NCBI GenBank assembly: GCA_031415695.1
Contig: JANOSH010000031.1
Location: 124,001 to 188,000, forward strand
Reading direction: 5' to 3'
DNA length: 64,000 nucleotides
From: JANOSH01 sp031415695
Lineage (GTDB): Bacteria > Actinomycetota > Acidimicrobiia > Acidimicrobiales > Ilumatobacteraceae
The position numbers were made by a program, and so were the translations under genes. This document shows, one piece after another, positions 41,338 through 49,758 of the stretch (within the stretch, counting starts at the first letter, position 1; each line of letters begins with the position of its first letter). The notes under the pieces were generated by a model, which had not been told where the DNA came from, searched no databases, and saw only the letters and a list, made by a program, of their open reading frames with translations.

Positions 41338-42165
41338 ATGCCGCTCACCCGTCGACTGTTTCTCGCTGGCTCTGCTGGAGCCACGTTGCTTGCCGCCTGT
41401 GGTGGAAGTTCCGGCGGCTCGACGGCGACGGGCGATGTTCTCGTGAACTTCTTCGCCGACGGTAATCAGGTCGTGGGAGCCCAGCGTCTACCAGTAGGTA
41501 TTGCTACCGCTGGCGGTGTCGTTCGCACCGATGGGCCTGCCTCACTATCGGGTCGAGTCGTGGACGTAGGCGGAAGGGTCGTAGTGCCAAAAATCGATGC
41601 TGCACGCCGCGGCGTAGGCCTGCCCCGTTCGTATTACGCATTCAACCTCGCGCTCGATCAGCCCGGTACCTACAGCCTTGAAGTGGGCAAGGCGACGACG
41701 ACGTTCTCGGTCCTCGAAGCGGCGAAGGTCGACCTACCCAAGCCTGGCGACAAGTTGCCGGCGCTCGACACGCCCACGCTGGCCAATGCCAGGGGAGTCA
41801 AACCACTCTGCACGGCGAACCCAGTCTGCCCGTTTCATTCCATCACCGTTACTGAAGCGCTTGCGCTTGGAAAGCCGTTAGCGCTCCTTGTCGGCACTCC
41901 CGCTCATTGCAAGACAGCGGTATGCGGCCCGACCCTTGAAATGTTGATGGCCGAGCAAATCCGGCGTGGCGACTCGTTCAGCATGATTCATGTCGAGGTC
42001 TACAAAGACGACACCATCAACGACATTACCGACACCATGTTGGCGCTGCGGATGAAGTTCGAACCGGCGCTGTTCGTCGTCGACCGCGGTGGGATCATTC
42101 GTACCCGGCTCGATCATGTGTGGGACAGCGGCGAAATGAACGCAGCCCTCGACCAGGTCAAGTAA
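41338..42165 (+). CDS. thioredoxin-fold lipoprotein
   Basis: The 275-residue protein has a twin-arginine-like lipoprotein leader (RRLFLAGSAGATLLAACGG, lipobox Cys near 21). A beta-rich N-terminal part (about 30-130, VNFFADGNQVVGAQRLPV) follows, then a thioredoxin-like C-terminal half with TPAHCKTAVCGP, PALFVVDRGG and a VWDSGE end. The cysteines C-x4-C (CKTAVC) differ from the classic CxxC; an additional pair (CTANPVC) precedes it. It probably works on redox states outside the membrane. It is divergent from the Mo-fusion gene by 18 bases. Confidence 0.7.
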   Translation: MPLTRRLFLAGSAGATLLAACGGSSGGSTATGDVLVNFFADGNQVVGAQRLPVGIATAGGVVRTDGPASLSGRVVDVGGRVVVPKIDAARRGVGLPRSYYAFNLALDQPGTYSLEVGKATTTFSVLEAAKVDLPKPGDKLPALDTPTLANARGVKPLCTANPVCPFHSITVTEALALGKPLALLVGTPAHCKTAVCGPTLEMLMAEQIRRGDSFSMIHVEVYKDDTINDITDTMLALRMKFEPALFVVDRGGIIRTRLDHVWDSGEMNAALDQVK

Positions 42166-42176
42166 CCAAGAGCATC

Positions 42177-42226
42177 GAGCTGTCGCGCAGTGCCGCGCTG
42201 TCGGCGCGCCAATGCGCGGAAGCGTT
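42177..42226. repeat. nested-palindrome repeat, copy 3
   Basis: GAGCTGTCGCGCAGTGCCGC then GCTGTCGGCGCGCC differs from copy 1 by three bases over 34. The right arm reads GCGCGGAAGC, partly complementary to the left arm. It fills the space between the convergent thioredoxin-like and erpA genes. Confidence 0.7.
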
Positions 42227-42232
42227 TCGCGA

Positions 42233-42553
42233 CTAGCTGAAGGACTGGCCGCAACCGCAGGTCTTGGTAGCGCTGGGGTTGTCGATGGCGAAGCCGGAGT
42301 CCTGCAAGCCGTTCTTGTAATCGAGCGTGGCGCCCTGGAGTAGCTGCGCGCTCGACGAGTCGACAATGACGCGAACACCGCTGTAGTCGGTGGTCTGATC
42401 GTCGGGAGAAACGTCGCCGTCGAAGAACATCTCGTAGCTGTAGCCCGAACAACCACCGGGCCGAACCGCAACACGCAAAGCCAGCGTGGCGTCACCCTCG
42501 GCTTCGAGAAGTTCTTTGACCTTGGAGGCGGCGTTGTCGGTGAGCGTGATCAC
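42233..42553 (-). CDS. erpA: HesB/IscA-type iron-sulfur assembly protein (ErpA-like)
   Basis: The 106-residue protein has the A-type carrier fold and its three conserved cysteines: Cys35 in RPGGCSGY and Cys99/Cys101 in KTCGCGQSF. It receives and delivers Fe-S clusters to apoproteins. ErpA and IscA cannot be separated by eye, so the symbol is tentative. It is 16 bases downstream of the SufR-like regulator and probably in its operon. Confidence 0.9.
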   Translation of the reverse strand: MITLTDNAASKVKELLEAEGDATLALRVAVRPGGCSGYSYEMFFDGDVSPDDQTTDYSGVRVIVDSSSAQLLQGATLDYKNGLQDSGFAIDNPSATKTCGCGQSFS

Positions 42554-42569
42554 AAAGGAATCCTATCGA

Positions 42570-43232
42570 CTATCGGGACAAAAGCGTCATCTGGCAGGGC
42601 TCTCGGTGTTCCAACGTGTGGAATTCTGCGACGATACCGTCGGGTAGGCCATCGACGAAGCCACGGACGAGGCCGCGATGCAAGGAACAGACGACCTGGG
42701 GGTTCTGTTCGGCGAGTTCTCGAAATGGGCAATGGGCAAAACCAATAACCGCTTCTTCATCGTCGGATCCTTCGGCTATTGCCGGGTCGAAGCCCAAAGC
42801 GTCGAGTCGGGTGACGAGTGCTTCGAGGCAACTTGGCGCGCTTCGAAACAATTGAGCGTCGTGCGTGCCTTGCTCGTGGCCAGCAATCTCGGCCTCTTCG
42901 GCACCGGCGCCCGTGAGTTCGGCCAGCCGGATAAGCATTCGTGCCAATAGTGGAAACGTGGGCGGTTCGAGCCCAAGCGACGGGGCGTCGGCTGACACGG
43001 TGTACACGTTCTGGGGTCGCCCAACGCCGGTGGGCAGTTCCGTGCGAACGTCAAGCAAACCAACGTCGCGCATGCGTTCGAGGTGCGGACGGATGGTATT
43101 GGGGTGCAGCTCCAAGGTTGCTGCGATATCTGCGGTGGCCAAAGGTTTGGGTGAACGCGCCAACTCCAAGTAGATGGCGTACCGCGTGTTGTCGCCAAGC
43201 GCCTTCAACACATCGAGCCGGGCCAAGTCCAC
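42570..43232 (-). CDS. SufR-like Fe-S-sensing transcriptional regulator
   Basis: From the GTG at 43232 the protein is 220 residues. An ArsR/DeoR-type winged helix spans about 5-80 (LGDNTRYAIYLELARS, then HPNTIRPHLERMRDVGLL). A C-terminal half has cysteines at 168 (AHCPFRELAE), 182 (VVCSLHRGL) and 213 (EPCQMTL). This pattern matches SufR-type regulators, which bind an Fe-S cluster and repress suf or similar genes when iron-sulfur supply is adequate. Its neighbours are ErpA and Mrp, which supports this. It is divergent from mrp with only 39 bases between. Confidence 0.82.
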   Translation of the reverse strand: MDLARLDVLKALGDNTRYAIYLELARSPKPLATADIAATLELHPNTIRPHLERMRDVGLLDVRTELPTGVGRPQNVYTVSADAPSLGLEPPTFPLLARMLIRLAELTGAGAEEAEIAGHEQGTHDAQLFRSAPSCLEALVTRLDALGFDPAIAEGSDDEEAVIGFAHCPFRELAEQNPQVVCSLHRGLVRGFVDGLPDGIVAEFHTLEHREPCQMTLLSR

Positions 43233-43271
43233 GACGACAGTTTACAAGGAATTCGCCGGTAGAATAGAGCC

Positions 43272-44480
43272 ATGTCTGGAACCACCTTGCCTGGAACCAC
43301 CTTGCCTGGAACCGTGCGGCCGTCCGTCGACGACGTACTTGGCGTTCTGCGCAACGTTGTCGACCCAGAACTCGGCGGCGACATTGTCAGTCTCGGCATG
43401 GTCCCCGACGTGTCGGTTTCCGACGATGGCGTGGTGCGAATCACCGTCAAGCTCACCATTGCCGGCTGCCCCCTCAAAGCCGAGATCAAGAAAGACGTCG
43501 AGTCGCGACTCAAGACCCACCCGGGCGTCACCAAGGTCAAGATCGACTGGGGTGAAATGAATACCGAGGAACGGGGCGAGGTCATGAGCAAGGCCCGTTG
43601 GGCCGCTCGCGAGAAGGCCCCCGATACGCAGATCCCGTCGACCACGCGCATCCTTGCTATCTCGTCGGGAAAGGGTGGCGTCGGCAAAAGCTCTGTCACC
43701 GTCAACCTCGCAGCCGCTCTTGCTGCTCGTGGCTTCACGGTCGGCGTACTCGATGCCGATATCTGGGGCTTTTCAGTCCCGCGCATGTTGGGTATTCCCG
43801 ACCGCCTCGAAGCACACAAGGGCGCCGACGGGCGTGCGCTCATCAAACCCAACGAACGCCGCGTCGGGCCCGGGCTCCTCAAGGTGGTGTCCACCGGAAA
43901 CCTGGTCGAAGACGAAGGCACAGCGCTCATGTGGCGCGGGCTCATGCTCACCAAAGCGGTAGAGCAGTTCCTTCGCGATGTCGAATGGGGCGAACTCGAC
44001 TACCTGCTCATCGATATGCCGCCAGGTACCGGCGATGTGCAAATGGGCCTCGCCCGCATGTTGCCGCGCACCGACCTCATCGTGGTCACCACCCCGGCCC
44101 TAGCGGCACAAAAGGTTGCCGTCCGCGCCGCCGACATGGCCCGGCGTAGCTTCCTGCGGGTGGTCGGCGTTATCGAGAACATGAGCGCCTTCACGTGCGA
44201 GCACGGAACCGCCTACACCCTCTTTGGCGAGGGCGGAGGCCAAGCGTTGGCCGATGCCACCGGCGCCCCGCTCCTCGGCCAAATCCCCATTGAAGCGTCC
44301 GTTGCGGCTGGCGGCGATTCCGGCGAGCCGGTCGCACTCACAGGTGTCGGGCCTGCCGCCGACGCATTTCGAGCTATCGCCGAACGGCTATCTACCGAGA
44401 TAGTGCCACCCGTCGATATGGGTGGCTGCTCGGCCCGAATGCTCGCAGCTGTCAACGCTGCGTTCGACAACGTGGGTTGA
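43272..44480 (+). CDS. mrp: Mrp/NBP35-family Fe-S carrier ATPase
   Basis: The 402-residue protein has an N-terminal MIP18-like domain (about 20-95, DVLGVLRNVVDPELGGDIV) and a C-terminal P-loop ATPase with the deviant Walker A SGKGGVGKS (132-140). ALMWRGLML and DYLLIDMPPGTGD are the usual Mrp blocks. It delivers Fe-S clusters. The usual CxxC that holds the cluster near the FGEGGG block is only partly kept (FTCEHGTAY). A 15-base tandem repeat encodes the first residues (GTTLPGTTLPGT). A strong 15-bp hairpin follows the stop. Confidence 0.92.
   Translation: MSGTTLPGTTLPGTVRPSVDDVLGVLRNVVDPELGGDIVSLGMVPDVSVSDDGVVRITVKLTIAGCPLKAEIKKDVESRLKTHPGVTKVKIDWGEMNTEERGEVMSKARWAAREKAPDTQIPSTTRILAISSGKGGVGKSSVTVNLAAALAARGFTVGVLDADIWGFSVPRMLGIPDRLEAHKGADGRALIKPNERRVGPGLLKVVSTGNLVEDEGTALMWRGLMLTKAVEQFLRDVEWGELDYLLIDMPPGTGDVQMGLARMLPRTDLIVVTTPALAAQKVAVRAADMARRSFLRVVGVIENMSAFTCEHGTAYTLFGEGGGQALADATGAPLLGQIPIEASVAAGGDSGEPVALTGVGPAADAFRAIAERLSTEIVPPVDMGGCSARMLAAVNAAFDNVG
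43276..43313 (+). repeat. 15-bp tandem repeat at the start of mrp
   Basis: CTGGAACCACCTTGC occurs twice, and an eight-base third copy follows. It encodes GTTLP-type repeats at the N-terminus, so copy changes alter only a short tail. Confidence 0.8.
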
Positions 44481-44493
44481 CCGCCGACATTGT

Positions 44494-44526
44494 GAACTTG
44501 TGCCCGACTATGTCGGGCACAAGTTC
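44494..44526. terminator. perfect 15-bp hairpin between mrp and CotH gene
   Basis: Arms GAACTTGTGCCCGAC and GTCGGGCACAAGTTC are perfect, with a TAT loop. It lies 14 bases after mrp and 13 before the end of the CotH gene on the opposite strand. A bidirectional terminator is the likely role. Confidence 0.75.
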
Positions 44527-44538
44527 CCGGGTTGCGAC

Positions 44539-47500
44539 TTATGTGACGGTGAAGGTCGACTCGTAGGTCTGGGTGGTGCCATTCGCCCGGGTCAATACCG
44601 CTCGTACGGTGTGCGTACCAACGGTGAGGTTGTTGGTGAATGGTGTGGCTGTTGTGAGGTTGCCGCCGCTGAAGTCCCACGGTGCTGCACCCTCGGTTCG
44701 TCGTGGTACGCCCGTTACGGGCGTGTCGAGATAGAACCGGACACTGACGGCAGCTTGGGCGGTGTCGAGGAAGATGAAGAGTTGTTCACCTCTCGCCGAC
44801 GTATTGCCCGCCAGGACGACGGCAGGCGAACGTGTGGCCGACCGTGACACTTTCAAGATGTCCGTTGTTGGAGGCACTACAACTGCGGTGGTGAACGTGC
44901 TGGTGAACGCTGCGGCGAGTGTGTTCCCGGCGATGTCAGTAACAGTTGTCGCAGCGGTGATCCGGTAGGTGGTTCCAGCTGCCAGCAAGGCGGCCGGTGT
45001 GATCGTGACGGTGTTTCCAGTAATGCCGCTTGCTGCGGCGACGGTGGCGCCGCCGTCGATAGCCAAGGTGATTCCGGCGAGCGCGGTCACGGGTTCGCTG
45101 AAGGTCACGGTCGGAACTGCGCCGACGGCGATGTTGGTCGCAGCGTTAGTTGGGTTGACGCTAACGACCGTAGGCCGTGTGGTGTCGACGGGTGGTGCCG
45201 CAACGGTGGTGAAGGTGCTGGTGAAGGCGGTGGCGAGTGTGTTGCCGGCGGTGTCGGTGACCGTGGTAGGGACCGTGATCCGGGTGACGGGTTCGCTGAA
45301 GGTCACGGTCGGAACCACGCTGACGGTGATGCTCGTGGCGGCGTTAGTTGGGTTTACGCCACTGATGGTGGGCCGAGTGGTGTCTGGTGGCGGTGGCGTG
45401 GTGCCGACGGTAAATATCGATTCGTAGGTTTGAGTGGTGCCGTTGGCGCGAGTTAGCAGAGCGCGGATGATATGGGTTCCCGCCGTGAGATTATTGACGA
45501 AGGCGTTTGCGGTGGTAATGCTTCCACCGTTGAAGTCCCATGGGGCAGCGCCTTCTGTTCGTCGTGGCGTCCCCGTAGTTGGTGTATCGAGGTAGAAGCG
45601 GACACTTATAGCTGCTTGCGGGGTGTCGAGGAAAACGCTCACCTGTTCGCTCGGCAGCCAGTTGTTACCGGTGAGAGCCACGGCAGGTGTTCGTGACGTC
45701 GACCGCGACACTTTCAAAATGTCGGTCGTTGGTGGGGTCACGACGACGACCGAGGTGAAGGTGCTGGTGAACGCGGTGGCAAGTGCGTTGCCGGCGATGT
45801 CGGTAACGGTGGTCGGGACGGTGAGGCGGTAGGTGGTGCCGGCAGCGAGAGGCGATGCGGGCGTAAGGGTCACGATGTTCCCGGTCAACGTTGCGGTGGT
45901 GGGCACTGTGGCGCCGCCGTCGATAGCGAGGGCGATCCCAGTGATTGCGGTGACCGGTTCGCTAAACGTGACGGCCGGAATGGTGCCGACGGCAACGCCG
46001 GTAGCCGCGTTAGTCGGGGCGACTGCGCTGACTGTTGGTGGTGTGGTGTCGGCGGGTGGCGGTGTTGCCGTGGTGAAGGTGCTGGTGAACGCAGTGGCGA
46101 GTGCGTTGCCGGCGATGTCGGTAACGGTGGTTGGGACGGTGATGCGGAAGGCGGTTCCGACGGCAAGTGTCGTGGCCGGGGTGAGCGACACGGTGTTACC
46201 CGCGATGGTGTTCGTCGTGGCAACAGGAACGCCTGCCTCGGTAGCGAGCGCGAGACTGGCGAACGCGGCAACTGGTTCGCTGAAAGTGACCGAGGGGATG
46301 AGACCAGCGGCGGTAACGGTAGCTGCGTCAACCGGTGAAACCGACACCACCGACGGGGCAACAGTGTCTGGGATGAAGCCTGGAGTTCCCCCGACGATGC
46401 CGCTTGCTGCCCAGTTCGTGGGGAGGCTCAGACCTGTGGTTGTGAGCGCAACGAGCGACGGACCGGTACCGTCGGGAGTTAGTGGCCAAGGAGCAATGTC
46501 GTCGTAGACAAAATCGATGGCGTTGATTCCGGCGGGATATGTGGCGACGACTTGCTCACCGCCGTTGGACAGAGTCCCTGTGTACGTGCCAACGACGCGG
46601 GCCGTGGCACCATGACGAGAGGCGAAGCCAGCAGCGTTGAAGACAAGTACTACCACCTCATTGGGCGCAACTGTGCCCGTGAGTGGCCCGGTCGTGACGC
46701 CGGTGATGAACGCAAAGTTGGCGAGATTGAGTGGCTGACTGGAGTTGTTGCGAATCTCGATATATTCGAACGCGTCTCCGGTCAGGAATCCTGCTGCGAT
46801 CTCGGCTGGTGATGCGGGTGCAGGGTTGTAGTTGATCTCGGTGACTGAGAACGACGACAGAATGTAGGTGTTTGCCGTGACCGGGGTAAATGAGGTGCCG
46901 ATTCTGACGGTGGCGCGCACGGTCGTACTAACCGATAACGAGATTGGCGTGGTGTAGGTAAGAGCCGCAGGGTTCACCGTGGGGTCGCTGCCGTCGGTCG
47001 TGTACAGGATTGTGCCGGTTGCGTTCGGGTTAGTGATCGTAACGTTGCCCGTGAGCAGCCCAGGTGCCGGACTTATAGCAGGCGGAGTTGTGCTGGGGTA
47101 GTAGCCCTCCGCACGAAGGGCACTGATGAACCGTGCCGTGTTGCCAGCGATGAGTGCCCGTAAAGCGGTTACTTCGCGCTGCCAATCGACGTCGCGAGTA
47201 CGTGTGGGCTGTCCAATGCTGCTGAGGGCATCACCCCAGCGGATCGATTCCCCGATAACGGCGTCACGCACCTGGTTATTGAGGGCGTCGTACCGTGCTG
47301 TGACGGCGGCATCGGACAGCGCACCGCCGGGTGCAGTGTGCAGAGTCACCCGGCTGTGGAACAGCGCTTGGAACGACGGGTTCGCCCACGCTGCCTTCCA
47401 AAGTTTGCCGATTGTTGAGGCAGGAGTCGCGCCTGGGAGAAACTCAGGGTGAACCGAAGCGCCCTGGACCAGGGTGTCTTTCTTTCGGTCCATGGACCAT

Positions 47501-49116
47501 TCGCCGTCCCATGCGTAGTACCGAGCGGGCGTAGCGGTGTCGGTACCGGCGGTATTGCGGTTGTTCGCGTACCAATTGTTAAGGGGCCAGTCGGTCATTC
47601 CAAACCAGGTGTTGAGTGCCGCATAGTCGGCAAATGCCGATACATCCAGGTAGCTCTGGAGCTCGGCGTAGTTTGCGGGGATGGTCATGTCACGGTTGAC
47701 CAGGGTGCTCGTCAGGTAGTTCCAGCGCGTCGGGTCGCCGTTGCTCGCGGCCCCATGATTCACGAAATGCCAGTTGTTGTCGCTGCCGCCGAGGTAGTCG
47801 GCCGCCCAATCGTCATCGGGTCGTTCAGCGACGTCGTAGAGGCCCCAGTACACGCCGTTCAGGTACAGATGAACAAACGTTCCGTGTGAGCCGTATCCGT
47901 TCATAGCGACCTGCGAGCCGCGGTATAGCTCATCGAGTGTGTAGTCGGTGGCATCGGGGTTTGAGGCCCTGGCCCACGATCGGTTGTTGCCGGCCCGCAG
48001 CACCATCGTACGAATCTTTGTCGTTGCCGATGCAGCGTTGTTGGGGTCGGTCTTGAGCAAATTCCTCGTCCACGTCGAGTTGCCGTAGGCGGCTCGGAAG
48101 TTGACACGCAGCGAACGCTTCAATCGGACGTGACTGTGGCCCTCAACGCCTCCGTCGATCTGTTGGTTACCAGCAGGGTTGTTCGGATAGAGCAGTTCGA
48201 CCGAGACCGGCTGTTCGATGTTGTCGGTGTAGTAGAAGCCCCCGGCGCCAAATACCGTGTCGATTGGGGCGGTGAGTGACATGGTTGGGATAGCGGTGAG
48301 CGCGTTCGTTGCTGCCGGTAGACCAACTGCGTCGATGACGTTGGTATCCATTGCGGTGAAGTCGGGAACTGTTGCTGTGCCGTTGCCGTACTCCGACGGC
48401 GTGCCGTTCGGGAACCCGGGAATCCCATTGCCTTGCTGAAGAACGTTGGCCACAAAGACGTATGTGTCGGTGGCGATTGCCGCATTTGACAGCCCGGCCA
48501 GGATCGCAGTGGTGCGTAGGGTCTTAGTTGTGCTGAGCGTAAACGGCGCAACGTAGGTGGTTCCGTTTGTGGCCGAAGGCCTAGAACCGTCGGTGGTGTA
48601 CTGGATCTGCGCACCGACAGTTGCCGTGGTAAGCGTGACAAGGGTTGGGGTGGTGTAAAACCCCCGCTTGGGAGCTGCAACGACAGTTGCTGCCAGGGGC
48701 AAATCACCGGGTCCGTTGGCAGCGCCCGGCGTTGGGGTGCTGAAGATTCGCTCGTCGCCAACGTTGTTGATTCCGTACGAGGTGTTCGGAATGAGCGACG
48801 GGAACGCCGGGCTGAACTCATGAGCGATGGAGAGGTCAGGGCGGAGCAATCCGAGGTACTCGCCGCCGCTTGCCAAACCGAAGCTCGTGTGCAGTTGTGT
48901 ACCCGACACAGGTGGAGTGAGGATTGTGTCGGCCCAGACCACCAATTGACCACCTGCGGGCAAGACTGTGGGCGTTGGGAAGGTCCACGTGGCTGTCGCT
49001 CCTGCGCCGCCGTCCTTGAGCTTCCAACCACCGAGGTCCTGCGACGTCGCTCCGGTGTTCGTGATTTCGATCCAATCGAGCAGCGGATTAGCGCTCGTCG
49101 TAGTGTTACTCGACAC
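44539..49116 (-). CDS. giant secreted protein: lamin-tail, CotH kinase-like, Big_5 and Ig-like domains
   Basis: The open frame gives 1,525 residues. In order there are: a lamin-tail domain (1-118, DWIEITNTGATSQDLGGWKL); a chitobiase-like insert (142-228); a CotH-like kinase domain (about 262-665, ending near ARYYAWDGEWSMDRK); another insert; a second lamin-tail domain (755-872); two Big_5 domains; an Ig-like repeat; two further Big_5 domains; and a final Ig-like repeat. CotH phosphorylates coat proteins in spores, but here it is extracellular in an actinomycete. The second block of Big_5 domains is internally deleted. The signal peptide is in a different frame upstream (49124-49228), joined across a poly-G run. 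The start at 49116 is therefore the first codon in the body's frame that could start, not a convincing natural start. Confidence 0.75.
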   Translation of the reverse strand: MSSNTTTSANPLLDWIEITNTGATSQDLGGWKLKDGGAGATATWTFPTPTVLPAGGQLVVWADTILTPPVSGTQLHTSFGLASGGEYLGLLRPDLSIAHEFSPAFPSLIPNTSYGINNVGDERIFSTPTPGAANGPGDLPLAATVVAAPKRGFYTTPTLVTLTTATVGAQIQYTTDGSRPSATNGTTYVAPFTLSTTKTLRTTAILAGLSNAAIATDTYVFVANVLQQGNGIPGFPNGTPSEYGNGTATVPDFTAMDTNVIDAVGLPAATNALTAIPTMSLTAPIDTVFGAGGFYYTDNIEQPVSVELLYPNNPAGNQQIDGGVEGHSHVRLKRSLRVNFRAAYGNSTWTRNLLKTDPNNAASATTKIRTMVLRAGNNRSWARASNPDATDYTLDELYRGSQVAMNGYGSHGTFVHLYLNGVYWGLYDVAERPDDDWAADYLGGSDNNWHFVNHGAASNGDPTRWNYLTSTLVNRDMTIPANYAELQSYLDVSAFADYAALNTWFGMTDWPLNNWYANNRNTAGTDTATPARYYAWDGEWSMDRKKDTLVQGASVHPEFLPGATPASTIGKLWKAAWANPSFQALFHSRVTLHTAPGGALSDAAVTARYDALNNQVRDAVIGESIRWGDALSSIGQPTRTRDVDWQREVTALRALIAGNTARFISALRAEGYYPSTTPPAISPAPGLLTGNVTITNPNATGTILYTTDGSDPTVNPAALTYTTPISLSVSTTVRATVRIGTSFTPVTANTYILSSFSVTEINYNPAPASPAEIAAGFLTGDAFEYIEIRNNSSQPLNLANFAFITGVTTGPLTGTVAPNEVVVLVFNAAGFASRHGATARVVGTYTGTLSNGGEQVVATYPAGINAIDFVYDDIAPWPLTPDGTGPSLVALTTTGLSLPTNWAASGIVGGTPGFIPDTVAPSVVSVSPVDAATVTAAGLIPSVTFSEPVAAFASLALATEAGVPVATTNTIAGNTVSLTPATTLAVGTAFRITVPTTVTDIAGNALATAFTSTFTTATPPPADTTPPTVSAVAPTNAATGVAVGTIPAVTFSEPVTAITGIALAIDGGATVPTTATLTGNIVTLTPASPLAAGTTYRLTVPTTVTDIAGNALATAFTSTFTSVVVVTPPTTDILKVSRSTSRTPAVALTGNNWLPSEQVSVFLDTPQAAISVRFYLDTPTTGTPRRTEGAAPWDFNGGSITTANAFVNNLTAGTHIIRALLTRANGTTQTYESIFTVGTTPPPPDTTRPTISGVNPTNAATSITVSVVPTVTFSEPVTRITVPTTVTDTAGNTLATAFTSTFTTVAAPPVDTTRPTVVSVNPTNAATNIAVGAVPTVTFSEPVTALAGITLAIDGGATVAAASGITGNTVTITPAALLAAGTTYRITAATTVTDIAGNTLAAAFTSTFTTAVVVPPTTDILKVSRSATRSPAVVLAGNTSARGEQLFIFLDTAQAAVSVRFYLDTPVTGVPRRTEGAAPWDFSGGNLTTATPFTNNLTVGTHTVRAVLTRANGTTQTYESTFTVT

Positions 49117-49123
49117 GACCTCG

Positions 49124-49228
49124 CTAATGAAAATCGGCGACGTGGGGGGCCGAGGAAGTGTTGACAGCTATGCCCGCAAGGAGCAAGGTCGTGCCGAAAG
49201 CAGCCGCGATGAGTCGCCGAAGAGCCAT
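49124..49228 (-). pseudogene. signal-peptide leader of CotH protein in shifted frame
   Basis: From the ATG at 49228 the frame codes a good signal peptide (MALRRLIAAAFGTTLLLAGI, then AVNTSSAP) and then runs into a stop after HVADFH. If one base of the six-G run (49144-49149, six Cs on the coding strand) were missing, the frame would continue as SSAPTSPIFISEVVSSN directly into the main body. This is either a sequencing error, a frameshift mutation or a phase-variation switch. Confidence 0.7.
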
Positions 49229-49397
49229 GGAGTGTTCCGCCGTCCATTGATGAGTACCACCCGAATTGCCGATGTCTTGACAGGTTTCAGAGCTTCTTGC
49301 GAATGTCTTTAGGTCGATCGGATCATGGCGCGCACTTGTAGACCCCCGATGTCACGATTTGTGTTCTCGCGAAGAGTATAGGCGATGCGGCGCACCA

Positions 49398-49694
49398 CTA
49401 CTTCTTGGTGGTAGTTGGCCCCGACGACGCACACACATCGAACTTGTCGGCCGCCTTGGCTCCGACCGTTTGATTCGACTCGAGCTGTTCTAGGTCGGTC
49501 ACGCCCAGCGCAGTCAATTCCTTCACATAACAGCGTGCAACCGACTCCTCGACGCCCAGGCCCGTGTAGTGCGCCAGCAGCGTGTTGGTGGCGTCGTTGG
49601 TGGCTGGTTTGGTGGCCGAGCATGCAACGAGTGCCATGCTCGAGAGCACCAGCGAGACTCCGAGGAGCAGGCGGGTATGAGCGTACGTTGTCAT
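49398..49694 (-). CDS. small lipoprotein of unknown function
   Basis: From the ATG at 49694 the protein is 98 residues. A signal peptide with lipobox LVAC (residue 25) precedes a short globular part that contains two more cysteines (ARCYVKE and FDVCASS), which may form a disulfide. It ends in a Thr/Lys tail. The fold is helical (LLAHYTGLGVEESVARCYVK, then LGVTDLEQLE). No family is known to me. It sits between two giant surface-protein genes on the same strand. Confidence 0.65.
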   Translation of the reverse strand: MTTYAHTRLLLGVSLVLSSMALVACSATKPATNDATNTLLAHYTGLGVEESVARCYVKELTALGVTDLEQLESNQTVGAKAADKFDVCASSGPTTTKK

Positions 49695-49758
49695 AGTTTG
49701 GCTATCCGTGTCCGCTAGTGGGTGCGAGGGCGGGTTGGCCCCCTCGAGATCAGGAATG

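Noticed and set aside
44762..45427. Valine-rich plus-strand frames across the Big_5 regions (also 45833-46507 and 50021-51937)
   Set aside because: Antisense shadows of repeat modules in the minus-strand surface proteins.
48120..49247. 375-codon minus-strand frame overlapping the CotH protein
   Set aside because: Shifted-frame shadow: Ser/Thr/Pro/Arg-rich with no domain; the CotH frame carries all recognisable motifs. Only the short leader at 49124-49228, in yet another frame, is meaningful.
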